Positions 51,859-61,237 of a stretch of DNA of 64,000 nucleotides are shown piece after piece. The position numbers and the translations under genes are program-made. Each line of letters starts with the position of its first letter. The stretch's first letter is position 1. The DNA is from Alphaproteobacteria bacterium HGW-Alphaproteobacteria-7. Its GTDB lineage: Bacteria; Pseudomonadota; Alphaproteobacteria; Sphingomonadales; Sphingomonadaceae. The notes beneath the pieces are model-generated. The model was given only the letters and a program-made list of their open reading frames with translations. It ran no database searches and had not been told where the DNA came from. The DNA lies in NCBI GenBank assembly GCA_002842735.1, contig PHEB01000021.1, positions 1 to 64,000 on the forward strand, in the 5' to 3' direction.

Positions 51859-53149
51859 CTACTCCGCTGGAAGGGCTGCCAGCACATCACGGGTAAAGGC
51901 AGCGATATCGAACCCAGCCCCGACCGGATCTTCGCCCCGCCGCACGATCACCACGTCACGGCTCGGCACGATCACGACATATTGTCCCCGATTGCCGAAA
52001 GCCGCGAAGGTATCGGACGGGACGCCCTCACTCTTGTTCATCAGCCAGAACCCCGCGCCATAACCGAACGGCCCATCGGGCTGCGGGCCGGCGGGGGTGG
52101 AGACATATTGCACCCAACCTTCGGGCAGGATGCGGGTGCCATCGGGCAGCCTGCCATCGTTGAGGTAAAGCTGGCCGAGCCGCGCCAGATCGCGGGCTGT
52201 CGACCAGACTTGGCTGGAGAGGACATAATTCCCCCGCCAATCAATCTCTGCGACCGTGTGCATCATGCCAAGATCTGCGAGCAGCTCCGCTGGCGGATGC
52301 GCGGAAAGGCTTTTCCCAATCGCCTGAATTGCAGCAAGCGTGTCATTATTGGCGTAGCGATAGACGGTACCCGGTGAATGGATTAGCGGCCATTGCAACG
52401 CGCGTTCGCGCACCGAAGCCCCGCCCCAATAGATTGGGTCGGTGCGGTTGCCGGGCGTGTCAGAATAGCGGCCCGAGCTCATGCGCAGCAGGTGATCGAT
52501 GGTAATTGCGCGGCGCGGATCGCCTTTGGCAAAGCCGAGCCCTGCGGAACTCGTCACGTCCACATCGCCGCGCTGGACCGCAGCACCGATCACGGTTGCC
52601 GCAAGGCTTTTGGCAACAGACCACGTGCGTTGCGGCGTCGCTGGGTCAAAGCCGATCACGTAACGCTCGGCAATAATATCACCATTGCGCCGCACGAGCA
52701 CCGCCGTTGTTCGCACGCCCTCTCCATAGCGTCCCGCGAAGGCTCCTGTGAACGCATGCTCCAATGCGGCAGGCGCTGCGGTGACACGCGCCTCGCTGCG
52801 CGCCCGGTTTGCGGGCAGATTGGCGGGGCGGCCGTAAAGGCTCCCAAACCACGCTGACGCGTTCAATCGTGCCATTGGCGTGACGCAATATTTGATAATC
52901 GAGATCACGTACGACACCATCCAGCGGCGCCTGTATCCCTACCAGCTCCCATTCGTGAACGCTTTCGGGCGTGCGCGTGGTGCCGTTGGCTTCGGCATGG
53001 GCAATCGCGCCGCACAGCATCAGCGCCTTGTATCCCGCGGCGAGCGCGCGGTCGTAGCGCGCGTCGAGGCGTTCCTGCTGGCTTTGTGCCGAAAGCGGTG
53101 TGGCAAGGGTGAGTGCGGCGGTTGCGGCGGCAAGGATCAGGGTTCTCAT
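51859..53149 (-). pseudogene. Serine hydrolase (class C beta-lactamase-like), split by a frameshift
   Basis: Two overlapping frames look like halves of one gene. The N-terminal half (ATG 53149, MRTLILAAATAALTLATPLSA) has a signal peptide and YDRALAAGYKALMLCGAI...ELVGIQAPLD, which I recognise as the usual opening of secreted serine hydrolases. The C-terminal half (open from 52920; in-frame ATG 52875) carries SxxK in TWSVAKSLAA, YANND as the Tyr-x-Asn equivalent, and the late GAGFWLM. Homologues join these regions in a single chain, so a frameshift between about 52920 and 52780 separates them. It may be a real inactivation, a sequencing error, or two translation units. Confidence 0.65.
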
Positions 53150-53195
53150 CCCCCTGTCATGCCACGCGGCCACGAAAATGAAAGAGCGCAAAAGA

Positions 53196-53228
53196 AAAGG
53201 GCCGAAAGCGTTTCCGCCCCGGCCCTTT
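53196..53228 (-). terminator. Rho-independent terminator of the ribosomal-protein operon
   Basis: On the minus strand AAAGGGCCG pairs with CGGCCCTTT, with a partly paired 15-base loop, and is followed by TCTTTT. It lies 85 bases past the rplQ stop, after a palindromic element. This is the most convincing intrinsic terminator in the window. Confidence 0.8.
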
Positions 53229-53237
53229 GATCATTGC

Positions 53238-53305
53238 GCGATTCCCCGCGAAGGCGGGGATCTGGTGCATCTTCGGCTGAGTTCCCCGCCTGCGCGGGGA
53301 ATCGC
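53238..53305. repeat. REP-like element after rplQ
   Basis: GCGATTCCCCGCGAAGGCGGGGATC...GAGTTCCCCGCCTGCGCGGGGAATCGC: the two arms are inverted copies around a short spacer. It is a diverged member of the GTGAGTCCCCGC family, between rplQ and its terminator. Confidence 0.88.
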
Positions 53306-53313
53306 CAATGTGC

Positions 53314-53736
53314 TTACGCGTCTTCGCCTTCGTATTCATCGGCCTGAACCGGGCCGCTGTCCTGACCGCGTGCCGATTCGTCGCGGTCAACAAGTTCGAT
53401 GATCGCCATCTGCACCGCATCACCGGCGCGCACCCCGGCGCGCAGCACGCGGGTGTAGCCGCCTTCGCGGTCCGAATAACGCTCGGCCAGCACTTCAAAC
53501 AGCTTCTTCAGCTGGGTTTCGTCACCCAGACGCGCCATCGCCAAGCGACGGTTCGAAAGGCCGCCGCGCTTGGCCAGCGTGATCAGCTTTTCGAGATAGG
53601 GGCGCAGTTCCTTGGCCTTGGGCAGCGTGGTCTTGATCTGCTCGTGCTTGATCAGCGCGGCCGCCATGTTGCGGAACAGGGCGTTGCGATGGCCCGTCTT
53701 GCGGCCCAGCTTGCGGCCTGAAATACCATGACGCAT
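53314..53736 (-). CDS. rplQ: 50S ribosomal protein L17
   Basis: 140 residues. The N-terminus [34 protein letters not shown] is diagnostic for L17, with the longer acidic tail common in alphaproteobacteria ([18 protein letters not shown]). It is the last gene of the alpha operon after rpoA, separated from it by a palindromic element. Confidence 0.97.
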   Translation of the reverse strand: MRHGISGRKLGRKTGHRNALFRNMAAALIKHEQIKTTLPKAKELRPYLEKLITLAKRGGLSNRRLAMARLGDETQLKKLFEVLAERYSDREGGYTRVLRAGVRAGDAVQMAIIELVDRDESARGQDSGPVQADEYEGEDA

Positions 53737-53826
53737 TGTATCTATCCTTCGTTCGTAAAGAGCCCGTGCGAGGTAGCTCCATCCCGGTGACCGTTGCGGG
53801 CCGTCACCTTCGCCCGTCTTTCTGTG

Positions 53827-53905
53827 CGCTCCCGCGAAGGCGGGAGCCTCAACCCGCTAGCGAATTGCCAGCGGTTGGAGGTCCCCGCCTGCGCGGGGAC
53901 TCGCC
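53827..53905. repeat. REP-like element between rpoA and rplQ
   Basis: GCTCCCGCGAAGGCGGGAGCCTC at the left and GAGGTCCCCGCCTGCGCGGGGACTCGCC at the right with a spacer containing CCGCTAGCGAATTGCCAGCGG. The spacer resembles the one in the 59897 copy (GCCGGTAGCGCAATGCCAGCGGC). Cotranscription of rpoA and rplQ must run through this structure. Confidence 0.9.
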
Positions 53906-53910
53906 TCTGT

Positions 53911-54966
53911 TTAGCCCAACAGCTCTTGTTCGAGCTTCTTGGCCATTTCCTCGATGTTCTCAGGCGGCCAGCCGGGGATATCCATGCCGAGGCGCAGACC
54001 CATGCTGGAGAGCACTTCCTTGATCTCGTTCAAGGACTTGCGGCCAAAGTTCGGCGTGCGCAGCATCTCGGCTTCGGTCTTCTGAACCAGATCGCCGATA
54101 TAGATGATGTTGTCGTTCTTGAGGCAATTAGCCGAACGCACCGACAGTTCCAACTCGTCCACCTTCTTGAGCAGGTAACGGTTGAGCTGGTTGGCGTCGC
54201 TTTCTTCGGGCTGCACCGCATGGCCGATCATGGTGCCGGTCGGCTGCGGAATGCCATCTTCGAAGTGGACGAACAGCGTCAGCTGATCCTGCAGGATGCG
54301 CGCGGCAAAGGCCACGGCGTCTTCAGGGGTGACAGTGCCATCGGTTTCGACGGTGAGGCTGAGCTTGTCGTAATCGAGTTCCTGCCCAACGCGGGCGCTC
54401 TCAACCTTATAGCTCACCTGACGCACCGGCGAATAGAGCGAGTCGACCGGGATCAACCCGATCGGCGCATCGACCGGACGGTTCTGCACAGCGGGCGCGT
54501 AGCCCTTGCCGATGTCAGCGGTCAGCTCCATGTTGAGCGTCGCGCCTTCATCGAGCTGGCAGATCACCAGATCCTTGTTCATCACCTCGATATCGCCGCT
54601 AACGGCAATATCGCCCGCCTTCACCGCGCCCGGGCCAGTGGCCGAAAGCTGCAAACGCTTGGGGCCTTCGCCTTCCATCTTCAGCGCGATCTGCTTCACG
54701 TTCAGGACGATGTCGGTGACATCTTCCCGCACGCCGGCAAGCGACGAAAATTCGTGCAGCACGTTCTCGATCTTGATCGAGGTGATCGCCGCACCCTGAA
54801 GGCTGGAGAGCAGCACGCGTCGCAGCGCGTTGCCAAGGGTCAGGCCAAAACCACGCTCAAGCGGTTCGGCAACGAAAGTCACCTTGCGCGTGCGGTCACC
54901 GCCATCCTTGATTTCGAGGGTGTTGGGTTTCTTGAGTTCCTGCCAGTTCTTCGTGTTGACGGACAT
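53911..54966 (-). CDS. rpoA: RNA polymerase alpha subunit
   Basis: 351 residues. The N-terminal dimerisation domain ([25 protein letters not shown]) and the C-terminal domain that binds UP elements and activators ([44 protein letters not shown]) are complete. It follows rpsK by 126 bases in the usual alpha-operon order. Confidence 0.98.
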   Translation of the reverse strand: MSVNTKNWQELKKPNTLEIKDGGDRTRKVTFVAEPLERGFGLTLGNALRRVLLSSLQGAAITSIKIENVLHEFSSLAGVREDVTDIVLNVKQIALKMEGEGPKRLQLSATGPGAVKAGDIAVSGDIEVMNKDLVICQLDEGATLNMELTADIGKGYAPAVQNRPVDAPIGLIPVDSLYSPVRQVSYKVESARVGQELDYDKLSLTVETDGTVTPEDAVAFAARILQDQLTLFVHFEDGIPQPTGTMIGHAVQPEESDANQLNRYLLKKVDELELSVRSANCLKNDNIIYIGDLVQKTEAEMLRTPNFGRKSLNEIKEVLSSMGLRLGMDIPGWPPENIEEMAKKLEQELLG

Positions 54967-55092
54967 GGATTTCCCCTAATTCGCCGTTATCGGGCGGTTC
55001 ACATTCTAGGCGGGCCAGATGCGCTGGACGTCACGCGGCATCAGGCCCGTTCAGGCGGCGACGGCACGATCTGCCGCCACCATCCCGGCGGA

Positions 55093-55482
55093 TCAGACGC
55101 GACGGCGCTTGGACGGACGAACCCCGTTGTGCGGGATCGGAGTCACATCGCGGATCGAGGTGATGTTAAAGCCCACAGCGGCAAGACCGCGAAGCGCGCT
55201 TTCACGACCCGAACCCGGGCCCTTCACTTCAACCTCAAGCGTGCGCACGCCGTGTTCGGCGGCTTTCTTGCCCGCGTCATCGGCTGCCACCTGCGCGGCA
55301 TAGGGCGTCGACTTGCGGCTGCCCTTGAACCCCATCGCCCCGGCGCTGGACCAGCTGATCGCATTGCCCTGCGCATCGGTGATGGTGATCATGGTATTGT
55401 TGAAGCTGGCGTTGATATGCGCAACGCCGCTGCTGATATTCTTTTTGTCACGACGCCGAATACGGCCTGGTTCGCGTGCCAT
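55093..55482 (-). CDS. rpsK: 30S ribosomal protein S11
   Basis: 129 residues with [25 protein letters not shown], the core [25 protein letters not shown] and the C-terminal RPSKRRRV. It binds 16S rRNA at the platform near the mRNA exit. It lies between rpsM and rpoA as in all alphaproteobacteria. Confidence 0.98.
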   Translation of the reverse strand: MAREPGRIRRRDKKNISSGVAHINASFNNTMITITDAQGNAISWSSAGAMGFKGSRKSTPYAAQVAADDAGKKAAEHGVRTLEVEVKGPGSGRESALRGLAAVGFNITSIRDVTPIPHNGVRPSKRRRV

Positions 55483-55541
55483 CGTTTTCTGTCCTCTAGC
55501 TCGTCAGAAGGAAAAAGCGTGAATGCCCTGGGGCCGACAGC

Positions 55542-55910
55542 TTACTTCTTCTTGCCCGCGATGGGCTTGGCCTTGCCCTTGCGGGTGCGGGCGTTGGTGT
55601 GAGTGCGCTGGCCGCGAACGGGCAGACCGCTACGATGACGCAGGCCGCGATAGGCGCGCAAATCCATCAGACGCTTGATATTCATCGCGGTCTGGCGACG
55701 CAAATCGCCTTCTACGGCGAAATCGGAATCGATGGTTTCACGGATCCGCAGCACTTCCTCATCGGTGAGGTCCTGCACACGCGCGCTGTGCGCAATGCCC
55801 AGCTTTTCAACGATCCGGAGCGCCGTGGTGCGGCCAATTCCGTGAATATAGGTGAGCGCGATGATCACGCGCTTGTTGGTGGGGATATTGACCCCGGCAA
55901 TACGAGCCAC
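55542..55910 (-). CDS. rpsM: 30S ribosomal protein S13
   Basis: 122 residues: [26 protein letters not shown], the helix [32 protein letters not shown] and the lysine-rich tail [10 protein letters not shown]. It contacts tRNA and the 50S bridge. It is separated from adk by an SRPBCC gene and a structured gap, which is unusual. Confidence 0.98.
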   Translation of the reverse strand: MARIAGVNIPTNKRVIIALTYIHGIGRTTALRIVEKLGIAHSARVQDLTDEEVLRIRETIDSDFAVEGDLRRQTAMNIKRLMDLRAYRGLRHRSGLPVRGQRTHTNARTRKGKAKPIAGKKK

Positions 55911-56135
55911 TTATTTCTCCATGCTCCACAGGGGCTTGGCCACTTTTGGGCGGCCTCCCCCTATCTCAACGCTCAATCATTCTACTGGTCGCCTGCCCCC
56001 ACGATCTGCGCGCTGCAGGATCGCAAACAGCAAAAATTCGGTCGGCACGCGCAACGGCGATGCCTGCCGAACCTGGTTCGAACCTTTCGAATGAGGGCGG
56101 CGCATAGGACGATTCGCGCGGGCCGTCAACCACAA

Positions 56136-56173
56136 GAGCGGGCTGCGCTAAATCTGACGCAGGCCGCCCGCTC
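56136..56173. terminator. Strong GC hairpin between the SRPBCC gene and rpsM
   Basis: GAGCGGGC-TGCG pairs with CGCA-(GGCC)-GCCCGCTC, an 8-bp outer and 4-bp inner stem. It could terminate minus-strand transcription before rpsM, implying a separate promoter for rpsM-rpsK-rpoA-rplQ; on the plus strand it is followed by AATCCTTTGTTG. Confidence 0.5.
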
Positions 56174-56187
56174 AATCCTTTGTTGTC

Positions 56188-56233
56188 GCATCGTGAAAAG
56201 CTGAAAACCGGTTCCCACTTTTCAGCACGATGC
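56188..56233. repeat. Palindromic repeat of the Rhizobiales/alphaproteobacterial type
   Basis: GCATCGTGAAAAGCTGAAAACCGG ... TTTTCAGCACGATGC: the ends are inverted copies (GCATCGTG/CACGATGC and GCTGAAAA/TTTTCAGC) around an ACCGGTTCCCACT core. I recognise it as similar to the dispersed AAAACCGGTTCCCAC palindromes of alphaproteobacterial genomes. It lies next to the stop codon of the SRPBCC gene and is unrelated to the GTGAGTCCCCGC family. Confidence 0.8.
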
Positions 56234-56253
56234 TCTAGACGCGCGCGGTCGGA

Positions 56254-57009
56254 TCAGACTGCTGGATCGCCGCTGAAATCGCCGAATGCATCATCAACCG
56301 AAGCTGGTTTCGGCTCGGGCTCGGGCTTCGGCGCGGTGGTATCCTTTGGCGGCGCTTCGGGCGCCGCATCGCTTTCGCTATCGGTCGCAGGTTCGTCGGG
56401 CTCCGCGCTCTCCGGCACGGCGGCGGCCTCATCAGCAACTTGCTCTGTCACTGGCCCCAGCAACGCAGCGAGTGCACCCAACTGCGCGCCCATCACCGCG
56501 TCGACCGCCTTGGAAATCACCGGCACTTCAAAGCGCATTGTGCCACCGACATTATATTCCCACACGATCCGGGTGCCTTGCTCGGTTTCGCTGATCGCGA
56601 TGGTGAGAATGCCGATCACCGGCTCGCTCTGCAGCGGACCAAGCGCGCCCTGCATCCGCAGCGCCCGTTCGGGATAGGCCTGGATCACCCGCATATGTTC
56701 AACACTGCCTTGCAGCGTGAAGCGATCCGGCTCATCCACCTCGGGGATCGTCTCGCAAAAGCATCCGCCCGCCTGCGGGGTGAGCATCAAATTCGCCGCC
56801 TCGCCCGACCAGGTATGTTCAGATCGCCACCAACCCCCAGGGGAAATCAGCGCAAGCCATACGTCTTTGGGGCTGGCATCGACCACCACTTCGTGGCGCG
56901 ATACGAAGCCGCTGTCGCTCGTCTGAGTCAATTCGGCAGCGGCAGGCGCTGATAGGGCCAGCGCGGCTGCAGTCAGTGTCGCACAGCGAAGCGCCTGTTT
57001 GATCCGCAT
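56254..57009 (-). CDS. Secreted SRPBCC-domain protein
   Basis: 251 residues from ATG 57009 (MRIKQALRCATLTAAALALSAPAAA), a signal peptide. The SRPBCC/polyketide-cyclase core (about 35-190) shows HEVVVDASPKDVWLALISPGGWW, GPLQSEPVIGILTIAISETEQGTRIVWEY and the final long helix VISKAVDAVMGAQLGALAALLG. A Pro/Glu/Ala-rich tail follows. It is 10 bases downstream of adk and apparently cotranscribed within the ribosomal cluster. Its ligand and role are unknown; it is not a usual member of this operon. Confidence 0.8.
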   Translation of the reverse strand: MRIKQALRCATLTAAALALSAPAAAELTQTSDSGFVSRHEVVVDASPKDVWLALISPGGWWRSEHTWSGEAANLMLTPQAGGCFCETIPEVDEPDRFTLQGSVEHMRVIQAYPERALRMQGALGPLQSEPVIGILTIAISETEQGTRIVWEYNVGGTMRFEVPVISKAVDAVMGAQLGALAALLGPVTEQVADEAAAVPESAEPDEPATDSESDAAPEAPPKDTTAPKPEPEPKPASVDDAFGDFSGDPAV

Positions 57010-57019
57010 CGCGCCCGCC

Positions 57020-57667
57020 TCAGCCGCGCATGATCGCGTCGATCTGATCGGCAACCGTGTCGATCGCGGCCATGCCGTCAACCCGGGTGACGATCCCTCG
57101 CGCTTCATAGCCGGGGAGGATCGGTGCGGTCTTGGCGCGATATTCCTGCATCCGCATCCGCACGGTTTCTTCATTATCATCCGGCCGACGCTTGAATTCG
57201 GTGCTGCCGCAAACATCGCACACGCCCGGTTTTGACGGCGGGTTGGCAACATCGTGATACAGCGCGCCGCAATTGCCGCAGGAAAAGCGGCCCGTGATGC
57301 GCTCCACCAGTGCTTCTTCGTCAACCTCAAGCTCGATCACGTGGTCGAGCGTGCGGCCATTGCGCGCCAGAATCCCATCCAGTGCATCGGCCTGCGCGGC
57401 CGTGCGCGGATAGCCATCAAAAATAACCCCGGTTTCTGGCGCCATTGCGGCAAGTTCGGCATCGATCAGGTCGGACACGATTTCGTCAGAGACGAGCTCG
57501 CCGCGCTCCATCACCGCTTTGGCCTTCTGGCCCACGGGCGTCCCGGCCTTGACCGCTGCGCGCAGCATATCGCCGGTTGAAAGCTGGCGCATGGCGTGGC
57601 GTTCAACAAGCCCGGCGCTTTGCGTGCCTTTGCCGGCACCGGGAGGGCCAAGAAGAATGATATTCAC
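57020..57667 (-). CDS. adk: Adenylate kinase
   Basis: 215 residues. It balances ATP, ADP and AMP. P-loop LLGPPGAGKGTQ (5-16), GYPRTAAQADALD, and a LID domain with four zinc cysteines (FSCGNCGALYHD, CDVCGSTEF), the zinc-binding long form. It follows secY as in most bacteria. Confidence 0.97.
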   Translation of the reverse strand: MNIILLGPPGAGKGTQSAGLVERHAMRQLSTGDMLRAAVKAGTPVGQKAKAVMERGELVSDEIVSDLIDAELAAMAPETGVIFDGYPRTAAQADALDGILARNGRTLDHVIELEVDEEALVERITGRFSCGNCGALYHDVANPPSKPGVCDVCGSTEFKRRPDDNEETVRMRMQEYRAKTAPILPGYEARGIVTRVDGMAAIDTVADQIDAIMRG

Positions 57668-57771
57668 GAACCGTTCCCCATTGTCGCCCCGACTTGCGCG
57701 CCGGCGGCACTATTGCAGACTTGCGGGTTCACCCATGAGACCCGACGCGTCAAGTCAACTTGCGCCCGATA

Positions 57772-59136
57772 TCAGCGCATCCGCCCCTTGAGCTTCGCCT
57801 TCTTGATCAGATCGCCGTATTGGTGCGCCAGCAGATGCGATTGAACCTGACTGATAGTATCCACCGTCACGTTCACCACAATCAGCAGGCTGGTGCCGCC
57901 GAGGAACAAGGGGATGCCGGTCTGCGCGATCATATATTCGGGCACCACGCAGACAACTGTCAGGTAAATCGCGCCGACCACCGTGATCCGCGTGAGCACA
58001 TATTCAAGGTAATCAGCGGTGCGTTTACCCGGACGGATGCCGGGGATGAAGCCGCCATTCTTCTTGAGATTATCCGCCGTTTCTTCCGGGTTGAACACGA
58101 CCGCGGTGTAGAAGAAACAGAAGAAGATGATGCCAATTGCATACAGCCCCATATAGAGCGGCTGCCCGTGCGCGAGATACTGGTTCAGCGTCACGATCAC
58201 ATTGCCGAACGTGCTTTCGGTATCGACCGAATTGCCCGCAAACTGCGAAATCGTCAGCGGCAAGAGCAGCAGTGAACTGGCGAAAATCGGCGGAATCACA
58301 CCTGCGGTATTGATCTTGAGCGGCAAGTGCGAACGGTCAGCCTGCATCATCCCGCGCTGGGTCGCGCGTTTGGGATACTGGATCAGCAGTCGGCGCTGGG
58401 CGCGCTCGACGAAGGAGATCAGCAGGATCAACACCACCACCATCGCAATGAAGCCGATAATGACAACCGGTGCGATCGATCCCGTCCGCCCGCCTTCGAA
58501 CAGGTTGGTCGCAAAGCTCGGAAACTGGGCGACGATGCCCGCCATGATGATCAGCGATATGCCGTTGCCAATGCCGCGACTGGTGATCTGTTCGCCCAGC
58601 CACAACAGGAACATGGTGCCGCCGACCAGACTGACAACAGCGCCGATGCGGAACAGATAACCGGGGTTGACCACCGCCGCGAGATCGCTCTGCGAGGCGA
58701 AACTTTCGAGGCCGACAGCGAGGAAATAGCCCTGAATGGCGCACAGGAACACCGCGCCATAGCGCGTGTACTGGTTCAGTTTCTGCCGCCCGCTGGCACC
58801 TTCTTTTTTCAAAGCCGCCAGCGTGGGATGCAGCGCAGAGGCCATCTGCACCACAATCGAGGAGGTGATGTAGGGCATCACGCCAAGCGCAATCAGGCTC
58901 ATGCGTTCAAGGCTGCCGCCGGAAAAGGCGTTGAACAGATCTAGGATGCCGCCGCGCGTCTGTTCGTACAGATCGCTCAGGATCAGCGGGTTGACGCCGG
59001 GCAGCGGCACAAAGCTGAGGAAACGGAAAACGATCAACGCCCCGAGGGTGAACCAGATGCGTTGCTTGAGCTCCGTGGCCTTGGCAAAATTGCCGAGGTT
59101 CAGATTGCTCGCGATATTGTCGGCGCGTGATGCCAT
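57772..59136 (-). CDS. secY: Protein translocase subunit SecY
   Basis: 454 residues with ten transmembrane helices. It forms the channel of the Sec translocon. Conserved: LNLGNFAKATELKQRIWFTL, the plug region GGSLERMSLIALGVMPYI, KINTAGVIPPIFASSLL, and GIRPGKRTADYLEYVLTRIT. It lies between rplO and adk, with a 185-base gap before rplO. Confidence 0.98.
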   Translation of the reverse strand: MASRADNIASNLNLGNFAKATELKQRIWFTLGALIVFRFLSFVPLPGVNPLILSDLYEQTRGGILDLFNAFSGGSLERMSLIALGVMPYITSSIVVQMASALHPTLAALKKEGASGRQKLNQYTRYGAVFLCAIQGYFLAVGLESFASQSDLAAVVNPGYLFRIGAVVSLVGGTMFLLWLGEQITSRGIGNGISLIIMAGIVAQFPSFATNLFEGGRTGSIAPVVIIGFIAMVVVLILLISFVERAQRRLLIQYPKRATQRGMMQADRSHLPLKINTAGVIPPIFASSLLLLPLTISQFAGNSVDTESTFGNVIVTLNQYLAHGQPLYMGLYAIGIIFFCFFYTAVVFNPEETADNLKKNGGFIPGIRPGKRTADYLEYVLTRITVVGAIYLTVVCVVPEYMIAQTGIPLFLGGTSLLIVVNVTVDTISQVQSHLLAHQYGDLIKKAKLKGRMR

Positions 59137-59321
59137 GTCGTCTCGTCGATCCTAGCTCATCGCCCGCTGGTCGCCACCGAATGGTGCCGCCGATCGGGCC
59201 ATCTCCTGCGCGCCGGTGTTGCGCCAGTCGCAATCCCTTTGGGGATGCAGCGCAGCGCGCGGACACGTAAATAGGGAGCGCGGGGGCTGTTGTCGAACCC
59301 CCGCGCTCAGCATTTCGTCGA

Positions 59322-59855
59322 TTACTTTGCCGCCGCGGCCTTTGCGGCCCTGTTCGCGTCGCGGCGGGCGAGCTTCTTTTCATGCTCGGGTGTCGGGGCC
59401 GGAGCCACTTCAACCTTGCCGCCAGCAGCTTCGACCGCAGCAATCGCGCCCTTGGTCGCGCCGGTTACAGCGAAGGTCGCCTTGGTGGTGATTGCACCCT
59501 TGCCCAGCAGCCGAACGCCATCCTTGCCATCGCGCACCAGACCCGCAGCGCGCAACGCGGCTTCGGTGGTGGTGGCCTTGGCATCGAGCTTGCCCGCGTC
59601 GATGAACTTCTGGATCATGCCAATGTTCACCTCGGCATAGTCCTTGGCGAAGGGATTGTTGAAACCGCGCTTTGGCAGGCGCATGTGGAGCGGCATCTGG
59701 CCGCCTTCAAAACCCTTTACGGCAACGCCCGAACGGCTCTTCTGGCCCTTCTGACCGCGCCCGGAGGTCTTGCCCTTGCCCGAGCCAATACCACGGCCAA
59801 CGCGAGTCCGACCGTTGCGGGCACCGGGATTGTCGCGGATGTCATTCAGTTTCAT
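59322..59855 (-). CDS. rplO: 50S ribosomal protein L15
   Basis: 177 residues. [43 protein letters not shown] is the L15 signature, followed by the [15 protein letters not shown] motif; the C-terminus carries an Ala/Lys-rich extension relative to E. coli ([20 protein letters not shown]). Confidence 0.97.
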   Translation of the reverse strand: MKLNDIRDNPGARNGRTRVGRGIGSGKGKTSGRGQKGQKSRSGVAVKGFEGGQMPLHMRLPKRGFNNPFAKDYAEVNIGMIQKFIDAGKLDAKATTTEAALRAAGLVRDGKDGVRLLGKGAITTKATFAVTGATKGAIAAVEAAGGKVEVAPAPTPEHEKKLARRDANRAAKAAAAK

Positions 59856-59896
59856 AGTCGTGCACTCGCTTTCGCTTTTGTCGCGCTTCTCGGAAT

Positions 59897-59976
59897 GCGA
59901 ATCCCCGCACAGTCGGGGATCTCTTGCCGGTAGCGCAATGCCAGCGGCACGAGGCCCCCGCCTCGCGGGGGCTCAC
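59897..59976. repeat. REP-like element between rpmD and rplO
   Basis: GCGAATCCCCGCACAGTCGGGGATCTC at the left, GAGGCCCCCGCCTCGCGGGGGCTCAC at the right, with a spacer similar to the 53827 copy. It lies in the 131-base gap between rpmD and rplO. Confidence 0.88.
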
Positions 59977-59986
59977 GGGGTTAAAA

Positions 59987-60163
59987 TCAGTCGACCACCT
60001 GCACGAGATGCGGGATCTTGGCGATCGCGCCGCGAACTTCAGGGGTATCCTGCCGCTCGACGATCTTGTGCATCTTGTTCAGCCCAAGACCGATCAGGAT
60101 CTTGCGCTGGCTTTCAGGACGACGGATCGGCGAACCGATCTGCTTGATCTTGATGGTTGCCAT
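59987..60163 (-). CDS. rpmD: 50S ribosomal protein L30
   Basis: 58 residues, short and easily missed. The minus-strand frame from ATG 60163 reads [20 protein letters not shown], then [20 protein letters not shown] and ends HLVQVVD, the complete L30 sequence. It sits between rpsE (6 bases upstream) and rplO, the standard spc order. Confidence 0.97.
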   Translation of the reverse strand: MATIKIKQIGSPIRRPESQRKILIGLGLNKMHKIVERQDTPEVRGAIAKIPHLVQVVD

Positions 60164-60169
60164 GCCTGT

Positions 60170-60889
60170 TTACTCCACAATCGCGGCAGCATCGGCTTCC
60201 GCCTCAGCTGCACTCGATCCGCCGCGACCTAAAAGGTCAGCAACCTTCTTGCCGCGCCGCTGAGCTACCGACTTCGGCGAAGTCTGCTCGGTCAACGCGT
60301 CAAAGGTGGCGCGGATCATGTTGTAGGGGTTCGAAGAGCCGACCGACTTGGTCACCACGTCAGCAACGCCCAGGCTTTCGAACACGGCGCGCATCGGGCC
60401 ACCAGCGATGATGCCAGTCCCCGCCGGCGCAGTGCGCAAAGTCACCTTGCCCGCACCGAAACGGCCATTGCCGTCATGGTGCAGCGTGCGGCCTTCCTTC
60501 AAAGGAACGCGGATCATCTTCTTGCGCGCCGCAGCGGTCGCCTTGGTGATCGCTTCGGGCACTTCGCGGGCCTTGCCGTGGCCAAAGCCGACGCGGCCCT
60601 GACCGTCGCCAACCACGACCAGCGCTGCAAAGCCGAAGCGCTTGCCGCCTTTTACCGTCTTGGAGACGCGGTTGATGTGCACCAGCTTTTCGATGATGCC
60701 ATCATCTTCTTCCTGCTTGCCGCCGCGACGGTCATCACGACCGCCCCGCCCGCGCCCGCGGTCACCGCCTTCGCGATTGCCGCCACGGCCCCGGCCACGA
60801 CGGCCCTGTGCTTCACCGGCATCAGCGCCGGGTTCAACAGCAACTGCTGGGGTTTCGATGGTGTTCTCGGTGTTTGCGTTCTCTGGCAT
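60170..60889 (-). CDS. rpsE: 30S ribosomal protein S5, with long N-terminal extension
   Basis: 239 residues, about 70 longer than E. coli S5 at the N-terminus. The extension (residues 1-65) is rich in Glu/Ala and then Gly/Arg ([22 protein letters not shown]), probably disordered and RNA-binding. The S5 domain follows: [36 protein letters not shown] and [15 protein letters not shown]. It affects decoding accuracy. Confidence 0.96.
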   Translation of the reverse strand: MPENANTENTIETPAVAVEPGADAGEAQGRRGRGRGGNREGGDRGRGRGGRDDRRGGKQEEDDGIIEKLVHINRVSKTVKGGKRFGFAALVVVGDGQGRVGFGHGKAREVPEAITKATAAARKKMIRVPLKEGRTLHHDGNGRFGAGKVTLRTAPAGTGIIAGGPMRAVFESLGVADVVTKSVGSSNPYNMIRATFDALTEQTSPKSVAQRRGKKVADLLGRGGSSAAEAEADAAAIVE

Positions 60890-60891
60890 AA

Positions 60892-61236
60892 TCAGAACTC
60901 CAGCCCACTTGCACGGGCGGCATCGGCCAGCGCCTTGACGCGGCCATGAAACAGGAACCCGCCGCGGTCGAACACGACCGTGGTCACGCCCGCCTTCTTG
61001 GCAGCATCGGCAATCGCCTTGCCAACCTCGGCAGCGGCATCGACATTGGCGCCGCTCACCTTGACGCCGAGCGTCGAAGCTGCGGCGACCGTGCGGCCAG
61101 CGGCATCATCGATGATCTGCGCATAGATGTGGCGGCCGGTGCGGTGCACCGACAGACGCGGCTTGCCACCAGCACGCGCACGCAGCGCAGTGCGGACGCG
61201 GCGACGGCGACGTTCGAACAGAGAAAGCTTTGCCAT
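60892..61236 (-). CDS. rplR: 50S ribosomal protein L18
   Basis: 114 residues from ATG 61236 ([30 protein letters not shown]). The core [20 protein letters not shown] and the C-terminal [26 protein letters not shown] are typical. It binds 5S rRNA. The stop codon is 2 bases before the rpsE start. Confidence 0.97.
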   Translation of the reverse strand: MAKLSLFERRRRRVRTALRARAGGKPRLSVHRTGRHIYAQIIDDAAGRTVAAASTLGVKVSGANVDAAAEVGKAIADAAKKAGVTTVVFDRGGFLFHGRVKALADAARASGLEF

Positions 61237-61237
61237 C

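Noticed and set aside
53794-55602. A 602-codon plus-strand open frame opposite rpoA, rpsK and part of rpsM
   Set aside because: Antisense to essential ribosomal and polymerase genes; composition (His/Gly/Arg-rich) is that of a reverse-frame shadow.
56060-56100. tRNA-like GGTTCGAACC near rpsM
   Set aside because: The T-arm-like string is isolated; no acceptor or anticodon stem can be drawn around it. No tRNA genes were seen in the window.
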